Positions 32,056 to 40,706 of a stretch of DNA of 64,000 nt are shown one piece after another; positions within the stretch are counted from its first letter, which is position 1; every line of letters begins with the position of its first letter. A program made the translations under genes and the position numbers. Source of the stretch: Arthrobacter sp. NtRootA1 (GTDB taxonomy: Bacteria > Actinomycetota > Actinomycetes > Actinomycetales > Micrococcaceae); NCBI RefSeq assembly GCF_019976975.1, contig NZ_AP024630.1, forward strand, positions 4,526,001 to 4,590,000. The letters run 5' to 3'. The notes beneath the pieces were generated by a model. It saw only the letters and a program-made list of their open reading frames with translations, did not search any database and was not told the DNA's origin.

Positions 32056-32802
32056 TTAAGCCTCGAACCAGCCCCGGGGCGGGTTGGAAACCTCGGGCGC
32101 CTCACGGAAGACACCCGGCTGGGCAACCCAACCAACGCCGTTGGCGATAACCTTCTGGATCTGCGGCTGGTGGTACACGGGGTACTCCTGATCGCCCGGG
32201 CTGAAGTAGAAGATCCGGCCCTTGCCCCGCGAGAAGGTCACGCCTGAGCGAAACACCTCGCCGCCTTCAAAGGAGCTAATGAAAATCAAGTCATCGGGTT
32301 CCGGAATATCGAACAGTTCGCCGTACATTTCCTGCTGGGGAATGACGATTGGGCTTTCAATGCCAGCTGCGATCGGGTGGGAAGGCTTGACCGTCCAAAC
32401 GAGTTCGCGTTCGCCCTCGTTGCGCCATTTCAGGGAGCAAGTGGTCCCCAACAATCGGGTGAAGATCTTGGCGAAGTGCCCGGAATGCAGAACCACTAGG
32501 CCCATGCCCCCGAGCACGTGTCGCCGTACGCGCTCAACCACTTCATCAGCGACTTCCTCATGGGCAATGTGTCCCCACCACAGCAGCACGTCAGTCTGTG
32601 CAAGGATTTCCTCGGAGAGCCCATGCTCGGGATCGGCCAAAGTTGCCGTGGTAATTTCGGAGTCCGGATAAAAACCGCGGAGCCCTGCAGCAATAGCGCC
32701 GTGGATCCCCTCCGGGTACATTTCGCCGATGGTTTCCGGGTGGTTGCGGGCCTCGTGGACGGCCTCATTCCAGACAACAATCTTGAGTTTTGAATCAGAC
32801 AT
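32056..32802 (-). CDS. ThuA-like trehalose utilisation protein
   Basis: 248 residues starting MSDSKLKIVVWNEAVHEARN; the ThuA pattern 'YPEGIHGAIAAGLRGFYPDS', 'DVLLWWGHIAHEEVADEVVE' and 'GMGLVVLHSGHFAKIF' (class I amidotransferase-like fold) is clear. In rhizobia ThuA/ThuB handle 3-keto-trehalose and related disaccharides. The start follows the upstream MocA stop by one base (TGAAATG). An upstream in-frame extension is a shadow. Confidence 0.88.
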   Translation of the reverse strand: MSDSKLKIVVWNEAVHEARNHPETIGEMYPEGIHGAIAAGLRGFYPDSEITTATLADPEHGLSEEILAQTDVLLWWGHIAHEEVADEVVERVRRHVLGGMGLVVLHSGHFAKIFTRLLGTTCSLKWRNEGERELVWTVKPSHPIAAGIESPIVIPQQEMYGELFDIPEPDDLIFISSFEGGEVFRSGVTFSRGKGRIFYFSPGDQEYPVYHQPQIQKVIANGVGWVAQPGVFREAPEVSNPPRGWFEA

Positions 32803-32803
32803 T

Positions 32804-33907
32804 TCAGAGCACCACTTCACGTTGTTCGAGGGCGGATTTGTAGCAAGCATCAAGGACCAGTGCACGGCTGAGAGCGAGGGACCCGTCGTGGCTTCCCCAC
32901 ACGGTCTCACCGCCGCGTACGGCGGCAACAAAGTCGTCGACGACGGCCTGGTGGGCTCGCCCGGGCTCGGCCACCACCTCGAAGTCCGCGTTCTCGCCGT
33001 CCTTCTCGGTGAAGACGTGGACGTCAGCCACAGGGTTCTCGGAGGCACCGACAGAGCGCAAGTCCGCTCCGCCGTCGGTCCCGTAAACGGTGAAGTCCAT
33101 CAGGTCCCGCTCGTCGCGGTAGGTGGCCCATCCCGCTTCCAGGATCAGGGTTCCACCCCCTTCCAAGCGGATGAACGCGGAGGCGAAGTCCTCCACTTCA
33201 AACTTATGGCTGGAGTTCGACGCCGTATACCGTGCGTTGCCGCCGAGGCCGCGCGGGCCGAGTTCGGAATGCGTCGACGCCGAGACGGCCAGGACCTTGG
33301 GTTCGCCCAGGAGGTGCAGCGAGTAATCCAGGACGTGCACGCCGATGTCTGCCAGCGGACCACCGCCAGCGAGTTCAGGGTTGGTGAACCAACTGCCGAG
33401 CATCGGAATGCCCTGGCGGCGGAGCCACGACGCCTTGGCGTAGTACGGGCGGCCCAGCGTACCGGCGTCGATCACTTCCTTGAGCGCCTGGATGTCGCCG
33501 CGGCGGCGGTGGTTGAACGCGACGTCGAGGACCCGCCCCGCTTTGCGGGCGGCATCCACCATCGCTTGACCTTCGACGGCGTTGCGTGCGATCGGCTTCT
33601 CGCTCAGCACATGCAGCCCTCGCTCAAGCGAAGCAATCGCGATGGGTGCATGGAGGAAGGTGGGCACGGCGACGCTGACGGCGTCGAGATCTTCGAGCTC
33701 GATCATGTCCTCCCAGCGCGCGAACGCGTGCGGGATGCTGTACTCGTCCTTCATCTGGGCGAGGAGGTCCGCTTCCATACCGGCAACGGCGACAATCTCG
33801 ACGCCGTCGATGTTGCTGTATGCCTTGAGGTGCTGCTGCCCGGCCCAACCGATGCCCACAACTCCCACCTTGAGGGTTGCGGACGGGGCCTGCTGCTGAA
33901 TGCTCAC
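32804..33907 (-). CDS. Gfo/Idh/MocA-family oxidoreductase (ThuB-like)
   Basis: 367 residues. 'LKVGVVGIGWAGQQHLKAYS' is the nucleotide-binding start, 'GLHVLSEKPIARNAVEGQAM' the EKP motif, and 'GGGPLADIGVHVLDYSLHLL' holds the catalytic His/Asp region (D-x3-H). Resembles ThuB and glucoside 3-dehydrogenases. It would oxidise the sugar imported by the ABC system coded just upstream; the ThuA-like protein follows directly. Confidence 0.9.
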   Translation of the reverse strand: MSIQQQAPSATLKVGVVGIGWAGQQHLKAYSNIDGVEIVAVAGMEADLLAQMKDEYSIPHAFARWEDMIELEDLDAVSVAVPTFLHAPIAIASLERGLHVLSEKPIARNAVEGQAMVDAARKAGRVLDVAFNHRRRGDIQALKEVIDAGTLGRPYYAKASWLRRQGIPMLGSWFTNPELAGGGPLADIGVHVLDYSLHLLGEPKVLAVSASTHSELGPRGLGGNARYTASNSSHKFEVEDFASAFIRLEGGGTLILEAGWATYRDERDLMDFTVYGTDGGADLRSVGASENPVADVHVFTEKDGENADFEVVAEPGRAHQAVVDDFVAAVRGGETVWGSHDGSLALSRALVLDACYKSALEQREVVL

Positions 33908-33949
33908 TTTGTTCCTGTTCTTTGTGGGGTTCTTGGGGGCGGTTTGGGG

Positions 33950-34849
33950 TTAGCCTTTGACGGCGCCGGCGGTCATGCCGGAGACGATGCGCTTCTGGCA
34001 CAGCAGCACGAGGATCACGAGCGGGACGGTGATGATCACTGAAGCGGCGCTAATGGTGCCGAGCGGCTGGTCGAACTCGCTGGTGCCGCTGAAGAACGCG
34101 ATCGCGACCGGGACCGGACGGGCTTCCGGTGACGTTGTCAGCGTGACGGCCAGGAGGAATTCGTTCCAGACCGAGATGAACACCAGGATCGCCGTGGTCG
34201 CCAGGCCCGGGACTGCCAGGGGCAGGATGACCTTGCGGAACGCTTTGAACGGCGTGGCACCGTCCATGTACGCGGATTCTTCGAGTTCGCGCGGGATCTC
34301 CTTGAAGAAGGACGTCAGCGTGTAGATCGCCAGCGGCAGGGCAAACGTCAACTTCGGGATGATGAGGCCCAAGAGAGTGTCGTACAAGCCGATTTCGCGC
34401 CAGATGGAGAACATGGGGGCCGCGATCGCGATGGCCGGGAACGTGGTCACCGACAGGATGAGCGTCAGGATCATTCCCTTGCGGCGCATCTTGAGCCGCG
34501 CCAGCGCATACGCGGCGAAGGACGCGAACACCAGCGCCACTGTTGTAGTTACGACGGCGATGATCACCGAGTTGCGCAGGGCCAGGAGGAACTCGGGGTT
34601 CTGGAAGACCACGAGGTAGTTCTCCAGGGTCGGCTGGCTCGGGAAGAGCTCGCCTTGGGACAGGCTCGCGCCCTTCTTAAGGGAGGTGTTCACCAGCCAA
34701 TAGAACGGGATGAGCGAGAAGCCCATGACGGCCACCACGAACACCCACACCAAGGGGTGGAGTTTCGCTTCGCCCCTGAGCCGGCGCTTCGGCGACTTGG
34801 TCCCGGTGGCGGGTGCCGCCGTCGTGCGTTCTGCTGTCAGCGTGCTCAT
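33950..34849 (-). CDS. sugar ABC transporter permease (MalG type)
   Basis: 299 residues, six membrane segments. The EAA loop reads 'EIPRELEESAYMDGATPFKA' then 'FRKVILPLAVPGLATTAILV'. The ATG overlaps the stop of the first permease (ATGA) and GAAGGAGGAACA precedes it. An in-frame extension to 35548 overlays the first permease and is not real. Forms the heterodimeric channel with the neighbouring permease. Confidence 0.92.
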   Translation of the reverse strand: MSTLTAERTTAAPATGTKSPKRRLRGEAKLHPLVWVFVVAVMGFSLIPFYWLVNTSLKKGASLSQGELFPSQPTLENYLVVFQNPEFLLALRNSVIIAVVTTTVALVFASFAAYALARLKMRRKGMILTLILSVTTFPAIAIAAPMFSIWREIGLYDTLLGLIIPKLTFALPLAIYTLTSFFKEIPRELEESAYMDGATPFKAFRKVILPLAVPGLATTAILVFISVWNEFLLAVTLTTSPEARPVPVAIAFFSGTSEFDQPLGTISAASVIITVPLVILVLLCQKRIVSGMTAGAVKG

Positions 34850-35805
34850 TGTTCCTCCTTCGCGACGTCGCGGATGTTGCCGCCGCCGAAGCGGATGTAG
34901 ATGACGGAGACCACCATGACGGTGAGGAAGGTCAGGATGGACAGCGCCGAGCCTTCGCCCACCAGCCGGTTTTCGCGGAGTTGGGTGTAGGCGAGCATGG
35001 ACATGGATTCGGTGCCGTTGGCGCCGCGGGTGAGGACGAACGGCAGGTCGAAGACGCGGAGGGCGTCCATGGTGCGGAAGATCGCGGCGAGGACGATCGC
35101 CGGACGCAAGAGCGGCAGGGTGATGTGGAGGAAGGTCTGCCATTTGCTGGCCCCGTCGAGTTCTGCGGCCTCGTACGTTTCGGCGGAGATGACCTGCAGG
35201 CCGGCCAGGATGATGAGCGCCGCGAACGGGGTGGTTTTCCAGACGTCGGCCATCACGATCACGGCCATGGCGTAGCCGTGCTCCCCGAGCCAGACGACGT
35301 CGCCGCCGGGCAGTCCGAGTGTGGAGAGGACGTTGGTGACCAGGCCCAGGTTGGGCTGGAACATCGTCTGCCAAGTGATTGCGCTGACCACGGTGATGAT
35401 CGCGTAAGGCAGCAAAACGACCGTGCGCAGGACCGCGCGGCCCTTGAACGCGAGGTTGAGCAGTAGCGCCATGGCCGTTCCAAGGATCAGCTCCAAGGTG
35501 ACCGAGAAGGCCGCGAAGGTGAAGGTCTGCCCGAAGGCCGCCCACCACTCCTGGCTGGTCAGGGCGGCGATGTAGTTATCCAGGCCGACGAACCGCGAGA
35601 GCCCTGCGGTGCGGACGCTGTACTGGTTCAGCGAGAGCCAGATTGCGTAGCCGATCGGGACCGCCGCCACGAGCGCCATCAGGATCAGCGACGGGGCGGT
35701 CATGCGGAAGGCGAGGCGGCGTTCGGCACGGTCGCGGGCGTTCGTTCTTGGTGCGCTTGGGGGCGCGCTTGGGGGCGCGCTTGGCGCGATGGTTTTGGTG
35801 GCCAT
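34846..35805 (-). CDS. sugar ABC transporter permease (MalF type)
   Basis: 319 residues, six membrane segments after a basic N-terminus with a repeated 'APPSAPPSAP' stretch. The EAA loop is 'SAETYEAAELDGASKWQTFL' followed by HITLPLLRPAIVLAA. Partner of the downstream permease. No ABC ATPase gene is present, so the system presumably uses a shared MsiK-like ATPase coded elsewhere, as is common in Actinobacteria. Confidence 0.92.
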   Translation of the reverse strand: MATKTIAPSAPPSAPPSAPRTNARDRAERRLAFRMTAPSLILMALVAAVPIGYAIWLSLNQYSVRTAGLSRFVGLDNYIAALTSQEWWAAFGQTFTFAAFSVTLELILGTAMALLLNLAFKGRAVLRTVVLLPYAIITVVSAITWQTMFQPNLGLVTNVLSTLGLPGGDVVWLGEHGYAMAVIVMADVWKTTPFAALIILAGLQVISAETYEAAELDGASKWQTFLHITLPLLRPAIVLAAIFRTMDALRVFDLPFVLTRGANGTESMSMLAYTQLRENRLVGEGSALSILTFLTVMVVSVIYIRFGGGNIRDVAKEEQ

Positions 35806-35808
35806 GTT

Positions 35809-37119
35809 TTAGAAGCTCGCCTTAGCGGTGGTAATTTCGTCGGCCATTTTCTTCACGGCGTCCTCGGTGGAGTCGGTGCCGGAGAGGACGGCGTACACGT
35901 TCTTGTAGATCGCCTGCGAGATCTGTGGGTACACCGGCGAGATCGGACGCGGCTTGGCCCCCTTAACCGAGGCCAGGAGTTCGGTAGCGAACGGCATCTT
36001 CTCGAGGACGGCCGGGTCCGAGTACGCAGCCTCGTTGACCGGTGCCTGCGAGTAGTCCATGGCCACGTGCTTCTGCCAGTCCGGCGTGGTGGCGAAGTCG
36101 ATGAAGGCAACAGCCCCGGCCTGGTTGGTGGAGTGCGCCGAGATCGCCAGGTTCCAGCCACCCAGCACGCCCGAGGCCTTGCCGCCTTCCCATGCCGGCA
36201 GCGGCGCGACGCCGAAGCTGTCTGCCAGCGGGGTCGCGTTCAGCAGGCGGTACACGTGCGGCCAGTTGCGCTGGTATCCGAATTTGCCGGACTCGTAGGC
36301 GAGGCGGGCGGGGTCTTCGTTGTAGGTCAGGACGGCGCGGTCGGCTGAGCCGTCCTTGAGGCCTTTGCTCATGAAGTCGAGGACGTCGCGGGTTTCCTTG
36401 GAGTCGATCTTGACGTTGCCCTGGTCATCGAGGACTTCGCCGCCTGCGCTGTAGAGCATTTCGAGGAAGTTCACGGTGAGGCCCTCGTACTGCTTGCCCT
36501 GGTAGACGAAGCCGTTGCCCTGTGCCTTGGCTGCTTCGGTGTAGAGCTGCTGCCAGGTCTCGGGCTTGGCCACCTTGTCCTTCTGGTAGTAGATCAGGCC
36601 GGCGTTGGTGAAGAACGGCGAGGCCCAGTACTTGTCCTGGTACTTGGTGGTTTCCACAGTGGAGGGAATGAGGCGGTCCTTGTTGGCTTCCACCAGCTCG
36701 GTCTGGTCCAGCAGCCAGCCCTGGGACGCGAACTCGGAAGTCCAGATCACGTCCGAGAGGAAGATGTCGCACTCGGTGGACTTGCCTTCGAGCCGCTGCA
36801 CAATCTGCGTGCGGGCTTCGTCCGTGGTGGCGCCGATCTCGGTGTACTTGGCCGTGACCTTGCCGTTCGCCTTGGTGAACGCTTCCGCCGTGCCCTTGTA
36901 GATCCCGCTTGCGTCCTTGACGCCGCAGATGTTGACGGCACCGCTGGCGTTAGCGCCCGACGCCGGGTCGGCAGCTGCCGCTTGTTCTGCACCTTGGGGC
37001 GCTGCTCCCCCGCCGCACGCGCTGAGGAGGAGGGCGACTGCGATTGCGCTGGCGGCGAGGGCTGCTTTGTTTCGTGCGGCTTTGTTCTGGAGCGGGAGAG
37101 CAGGTCGGTTCAAGTCCAC
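35809..37119 (-). CDS. sugar ABC transporter substrate-binding lipoprotein
   Basis: 436 residues from GTG at 37119 with AAAGGAG upstream. Lipoprotein signal with lipobox 'LLLSACGGG' near residue 35. The mature domain has the cluster-B/MalE-type pattern: 'TAEAFTKANGKVTAKYTEIG', 'SDVIWTSEFASQGWLLD', 'YWASPFFTNAGLIYYQKDKV', 'LGGWNLAISAHSTNQAGAVA'. Binds the sugar outside the cell. First gene of the operon, directly behind the paired LacI operators. Confidence 0.92.
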   Translation of the reverse strand: MDLNRPALPLQNKAARNKAALAASAIAVALLLSACGGGAAPQGAEQAAAADPASGANASGAVNICGVKDASGIYKGTAEAFTKANGKVTAKYTEIGATTDEARTQIVQRLEGKSTECDIFLSDVIWTSEFASQGWLLDQTELVEANKDRLIPSTVETTKYQDKYWASPFFTNAGLIYYQKDKVAKPETWQQLYTEAAKAQGNGFVYQGKQYEGLTVNFLEMLYSAGGEVLDDQGNVKIDSKETRDVLDFMSKGLKDGSADRAVLTYNEDPARLAYESGKFGYQRNWPHVYRLLNATPLADSFGVAPLPAWEGGKASGVLGGWNLAISAHSTNQAGAVAFIDFATTPDWQKHVAMDYSQAPVNEAAYSDPAVLEKMPFATELLASVKGAKPRPISPVYPQISQAIYKNVYAVLSGTDSTEDAVKKMADEITTAKASF

Positions 37120-37216
37120 AAGTGGCTCCTTTGGTGTCTGTGGGGATGGTGACTCAGGTTGCTTTGGCTGTGTTGCGTCCTGAGCCTGGCTTCATTGCCG
37201 GTGTTGCTTGTTGCCC

Positions 37217-37236
37217 TTTTGGAATCGATTCCAAAA
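37217..37236. promoter_or_regulatory. LacI-type operator O1
   Basis: TTTTGGAATCGATTCCAAAA is a perfect 20-bp palindrome, with the central CG typical of LacI/CcpA-family sites. It lies just downstream of the -10 hexamer of the sugar operon on the minus strand. Confidence 0.8.
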
Positions 37237-37241
37237 GTGTT

Positions 37242-37278
37242 CTTATAAAACGGCCTTCCGGCCGTGGAATCGATTCCA
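37242..37278 (-). promoter_or_regulatory. sugar operon promoter with LacI-type operator O2
   Basis: TGGAATCGATTCCA (37265-37278) is a second copy of the operator, centre-to-centre 45 bp from O1. Between them on the minus strand are TATAAG (-10, plus positions 37242-37247) and TTCCAC (-35-like, 37264-37269) with 16-bp spacing. O2 covers the -35 and O1 the start region. An extra inverted repeat ACGGCCTTCCGGCCGT lies at 37250-37265. Confidence 0.65.
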
Positions 37279-37318
37279 AAGTAGTGTGACAGTCGCCACG
37301 CGGAGCTGTCAACCCTCG

Positions 37319-38314
37319 TTATTTTGTGGAGTCTCGGATGACGAGTTGGTGCGGGAGGAAGGTCCTGCCCTTACGGTGCGCGCCTTCGACGGTCATGCGT
37401 TCCAGCAGTTCGGCGAAAGCTACGCGGCCCATCTCGTACGCCGGCTGCCTCACCGTGGTCAGTTCCGGGACGCACATTTCTGCCTGTGCGGAGTCGTCGA
37501 AACCTGCAACGGCGATGTCTTGTGGAACTCGCAGTCCGGCATCCGTGAGTTCACGGACGCATCCGGCTGCGACGACGTCGGTACCGCAGAAGATGGCGTC
37601 CGGGAGGTCTTTGGCTTCCAGGAGTTTCTTGGTGAGCTCACGGCCTGCGTGGAACCCGAAGTTGCCTTCGCCGAGGAGGATCGTGTCTGGTTCCAGGCCT
37701 TCCTCCGTGAGTGCTTGGCGGAAACCCTCTTCCCTGAGCTGGCCCGACCGGGCACCCCTGTGGGCGAGCATTGCCAGCTTCTTGGCGCCGGTGTTGATGA
37801 GGTGTTTGGTGATGTCGTAGGCTGCCTGGCGGTCATCGATGGACACCCCGAATGCTGCCTCGGCGTCCACGATTTCGCAGACCTGGACCACGCTCAGTTG
37901 CTCGGCGACCGTGTTGACATCGTCGTCCGGCATGGTTGGCGAAAAGATGACCAGGCCGTCCACGGAGCCGTTGCGGAGCATGTCCACCAACTGCTGTTCG
38001 CGATCGCGGTCCCCGTCCGTGGCCGCGATGAGGCTGACGTACCCCGAGTCAGCCGCCGCGTCGCCGACTCCTCGGAATACTTCGCTGATCACGAGCGAGT
38101 CCAGGTTCTTGGCTAGGGCCAGGACACGCATGGTGCGGTCTCTTCTTAGGTCTCGCGCCGAAGCAAGAGGACGATAGCTGAGCTCCTTGATGGCGGCGTT
38201 GACCTTTTCTTTGGCCGATGCACTGACAGCCGAGCTTCCGTTCAAGACGCGCGACACCGTCCCCACGGACACACCCGCCGTCCTGGCGACGTCCTGAACT
38301 GTCGGCCGTGCCAT
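37319..38314 (-). CDS. LacI-family transcriptional regulator
   Basis: 331 residues. N-terminal 'TVQDVARTAGVSVGTVSRVL' then NGSSAVSASAKEKVNAAIKEL and YRPLASARDL are the LacI DNA-binding head and hinge. The effector domain follows with 'GLVIFSPTMPDDDVNTV' and 'PDAIFCGTDVVAAGCVRELT'. It is encoded upstream of the ABC operon on the same strand, and the two palindromes between them are the expected operators. The inducer is presumably the transported sugar. Confidence 0.93.
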   Translation of the reverse strand: MARPTVQDVARTAGVSVGTVSRVLNGSSAVSASAKEKVNAAIKELSYRPLASARDLRRDRTMRVLALAKNLDSLVISEVFRGVGDAAADSGYVSLIAATDGDRDREQQLVDMLRNGSVDGLVIFSPTMPDDDVNTVAEQLSVVQVCEIVDAEAAFGVSIDDRQAAYDITKHLINTGAKKLAMLAHRGARSGQLREEGFRQALTEEGLEPDTILLGEGNFGFHAGRELTKKLLEAKDLPDAIFCGTDVVAAGCVRELTDAGLRVPQDIAVAGFDDSAQAEMCVPELTTVRQPAYEMGRVAFAELLERMTVEGAHRKGRTFLPHQLVIRDSTK

Positions 38315-38930
38315 TAGTTAGTCCTTCCCGTGAGCCGTCCGGCACTTCTGCGCAATGGCCGTGGCACACCCAGCGGCGCTCCCCAGCATAGCTGCAGTGC
38401 GAATACGCACATCAAAGCCGTTGAGCAAACGGTCGAATTGGGTCTTAGACGGTCCTGCAGTTGCCTACGCGGGCGATCGGCGGATCCCCCACACCTATGT
38501 TCAGTGCTGCCAACTCCGTGCCGGAGTGGGGCCCAAAGATGTCAGTTCCCGTGGCACCCCAGAACTCTCATGAGCTTCCGCGCCACATACGACATCAAGG
38601 TCCTCGCGCACTGGCGCCGGGAGGCCCGTTCGGATCGAGGCCGGGCCACCCGCGCAGTGGGGTCGGCATCTCGGACCTGAGATATAGGCGTCGCCGAGGG
38701 ACGGGGCGAAGATGGTCAGGGTACGACTGCAATGAGAGTCGCGGTTGACTCTCCGTTTTATGCGCCCCTCGAGATCATTCTTCTCCGCATCGACGCGGTG
38801 GATGAATAGTCCGCAAACTTTCGCAAGCAACAGAAACAATCGCGCGTCTCTAATGGGCAAGAATGTCAGCGCTGAGGGGACACGTCATTTCAGATCATGG
38901 GAACAAAATCAATGCGGTAAAACCTCACGA
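38315..38930. other. 616-bp stretch with no gene recognised
   Basis: Boundary between the sugar locus and the next cluster. Several frames are open but none combines a ribosome site with protein-like composition. The first ~60 bp should hold the LacI gene promoter. I see no RNA gene or mobile-element end. Confidence 0.4.
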
Positions 38931-40706
38931 TCATTGGTAGGCCGACAATTGCTTTTTGTATAATTGCGCGTATTCGCCATTCGCAGCGCACAGGGAGGCG
39001 TGGGTACCTTGTTCTGTCAGACGACCCCCAGATAGCACTGCGATTTGATCAGTTGCGTGAACAGTTGAAAATCGGTGGGATACGAGGACCATAATCGCAC
39101 CCCCCTTGCTATGTCTCCGTGCTTGCTGAGTGAACAGTTCGAACAGGTCGTGTTCAGCTTGCGCATCGAGCGCGGCCGTTGGCTCGTCAAGAACTTGTAG
39201 GGCCGCTGTTGGCCGCATGAGACCTCGTGCTAAGGCAATCTTTTGCCATTGCCCGAACGAAAGTTCCGTCCCTCCGAAGGTTCGTCCAAGTTGTGTGTCT
39301 AAGCCGCGAGGAAGGTTGGTAAGCAGTCCTTCACCGGCAGCCTCTCTGAGGGCGTCTTCTGGGAGCTGTCCGTTTCGGTCGTGAAGGTCCCCGGCCTGGA
39401 TACCTTCGCGGACAGAGACTTCCAGCCGGAGGAAGTTCTGCAGCGTACCCGTACACACGGAAGCCCAGGCTTCCGGATGAGTTTGCGTAAGTGGCTCACC
39501 GTCAATAAGAATCTGTCCTGTTGTGGGTTCATGTACTCCCAGGAGCAGCTTGATGAGGGTGCTTTTCCCGGCCCCGTTCAGACCAACGATTCCCAGTGAC
39601 GTTCCGGCAGCTACCTTGAGGTTTATGCTTTCGAGTACGGGCTTATCTGAACCTGGGTAGGTGAACGAGACGTCCCGTAGTTCCAGCCCTTGAGTTGGCT
39701 GGATGTTTGTTGTGGCTCCGTGTTTCGCGGTGCGCTTTCCGTAGGCAAGAAGCCAATGCCGGTGTTTTGCGACTCTTCCACCGTCAGCAAAAGCTGTCAC
39801 GGCGTCTATCGCTTGTTGCTGTTGGAGACGGAGTTGTCCTGCAAGGGAAATGACGAGAATGACATCGCCAAGACCCGTATGCCCTGATGTGTAGAGCCAG
39901 CCGACAAAGACCAAGCCCGCTGCCAGCGCCGCAAAATACAGTAACCAGCCGGATATTTCGCCGCCGGTCCCCTTGAATCGCGCCTTTGTTTCGAAGAGTG
40001 CTGCCGTGTTCCAAAGTTCTTTTGCTCGGCGGCTGAGCTCAGATCCATTGTTGGCGATCAAAATCTCTTTGGCCGCATCTGGGTTCAGGCACAGGTTGTG
40101 GACGGCCTCTTCGTTGCGGAGCGACTCGACTCCTTTGTCCACGGCCGTCCGCTGGAGTTTCTTGGCTCTGTTCGTTAGTGGCAGGATCGGAATGGCGCAT
40201 AGAGCCAGCAGCGTGAGAATCGGATGCACCATCGCAAGGGCAACTGTGCTCAGGGTGATGCTGAGTATGGCAGCTGCAGCATAGACGGCCGACCAGCCTG
40301 TGTTGGTCAGGGCCACCAGACCACGTCGGAGCATCGTGATCCTGTTCAGGTACTCCCCACGTTCCAGATGGACGATGGTGGGAATTGAGGCCGAAAGTTC
40401 CGTGATCTCCTGTTCCAGGGCAAGCTGGATTCGATTACCGAGATCGTTTCGATAGTTGTGGGAGAACCTTTGGCCGACCAGTTGGAGCGCATAGGCGACC
40501 GCACCCAGCGCGATGGCCCAGAGCAGCCCACCTTCGTTCTGTCCCTTGGCAGAATTGACTATCCACCGTTGCGACAGGCCCAGGGTTACGGCTGTTCCTG
40601 ACCCAAGCAAGACGAAGGCGCCCACGGCCAGCGTGATCTTACGGTCCGCTCGAAAACTTAGGACCATGGTGTCGTAGGCCGCTTTGATACCGGTGTGCTT
40701 AGTCAT
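38931..40706 (-). CDS. ABC exporter half-transporter (TMD-NBD fusion)
   Basis: 591 residues: six-helix membrane domain (1-310), then an ATPase with Walker A 'GLNGAGKSTLIKLLLGVHEP', signature 'LSFGQWQKIALARGLMRP' and Walker B 'LQVLDEPTAALDAQAEHDLF', D-loop, and 'MVLVSHRFSTVHATDQIAVL'. The signature Gly is FGQ rather than SGGQ, a mild variation. The start overlaps the preceding exporter by 8 nt, so the two probably form a heterodimer. Likely exports the product of the adjacent pathway or confers self-protection. Confidence 0.9.
   Translation of the reverse strand: MTKHTGIKAAYDTMVLSFRADRKITLAVGAFVLLGSGTAVTLGLSQRWIVNSAKGQNEGGLLWAIALGAVAYALQLVGQRFSHNYRNDLGNRIQLALEQEITELSASIPTIVHLERGEYLNRITMLRRGLVALTNTGWSAVYAAAAILSITLSTVALAMVHPILTLLALCAIPILPLTNRAKKLQRTAVDKGVESLRNEEAVHNLCLNPDAAKEILIANNGSELSRRAKELWNTAALFETKARFKGTGGEISGWLLYFAALAAGLVFVGWLYTSGHTGLGDVILVISLAGQLRLQQQQAIDAVTAFADGGRVAKHRHWLLAYGKRTAKHGATTNIQPTQGLELRDVSFTYPGSDKPVLESINLKVAAGTSLGIVGLNGAGKSTLIKLLLGVHEPTTGQILIDGEPLTQTHPEAWASVCTGTLQNFLRLEVSVREGIQAGDLHDRNGQLPEDALREAAGEGLLTNLPRGLDTQLGRTFGGTELSFGQWQKIALARGLMRPTAALQVLDEPTAALDAQAEHDLFELFTQQARRHSKGGAIMVLVSHRFSTVHATDQIAVLSGGRLTEQGTHASLCAANGEYAQLYKKQLSAYQ

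Noticed and set aside
34850..35548. In-frame N-terminal extension of the second sugar permease
   Set aside because: It overlays the first permease in another frame and reads as Arg/His/Pro-rich low-quality sequence; the ATGA start with a strong ribosome site is clearly better.
38330..38860. Possible small genes between the LacI regulator and the exporters
   Set aside because: Several open frames but no ribosome site, no hydrophobic or family pattern, and strong Arg/Pro bias.
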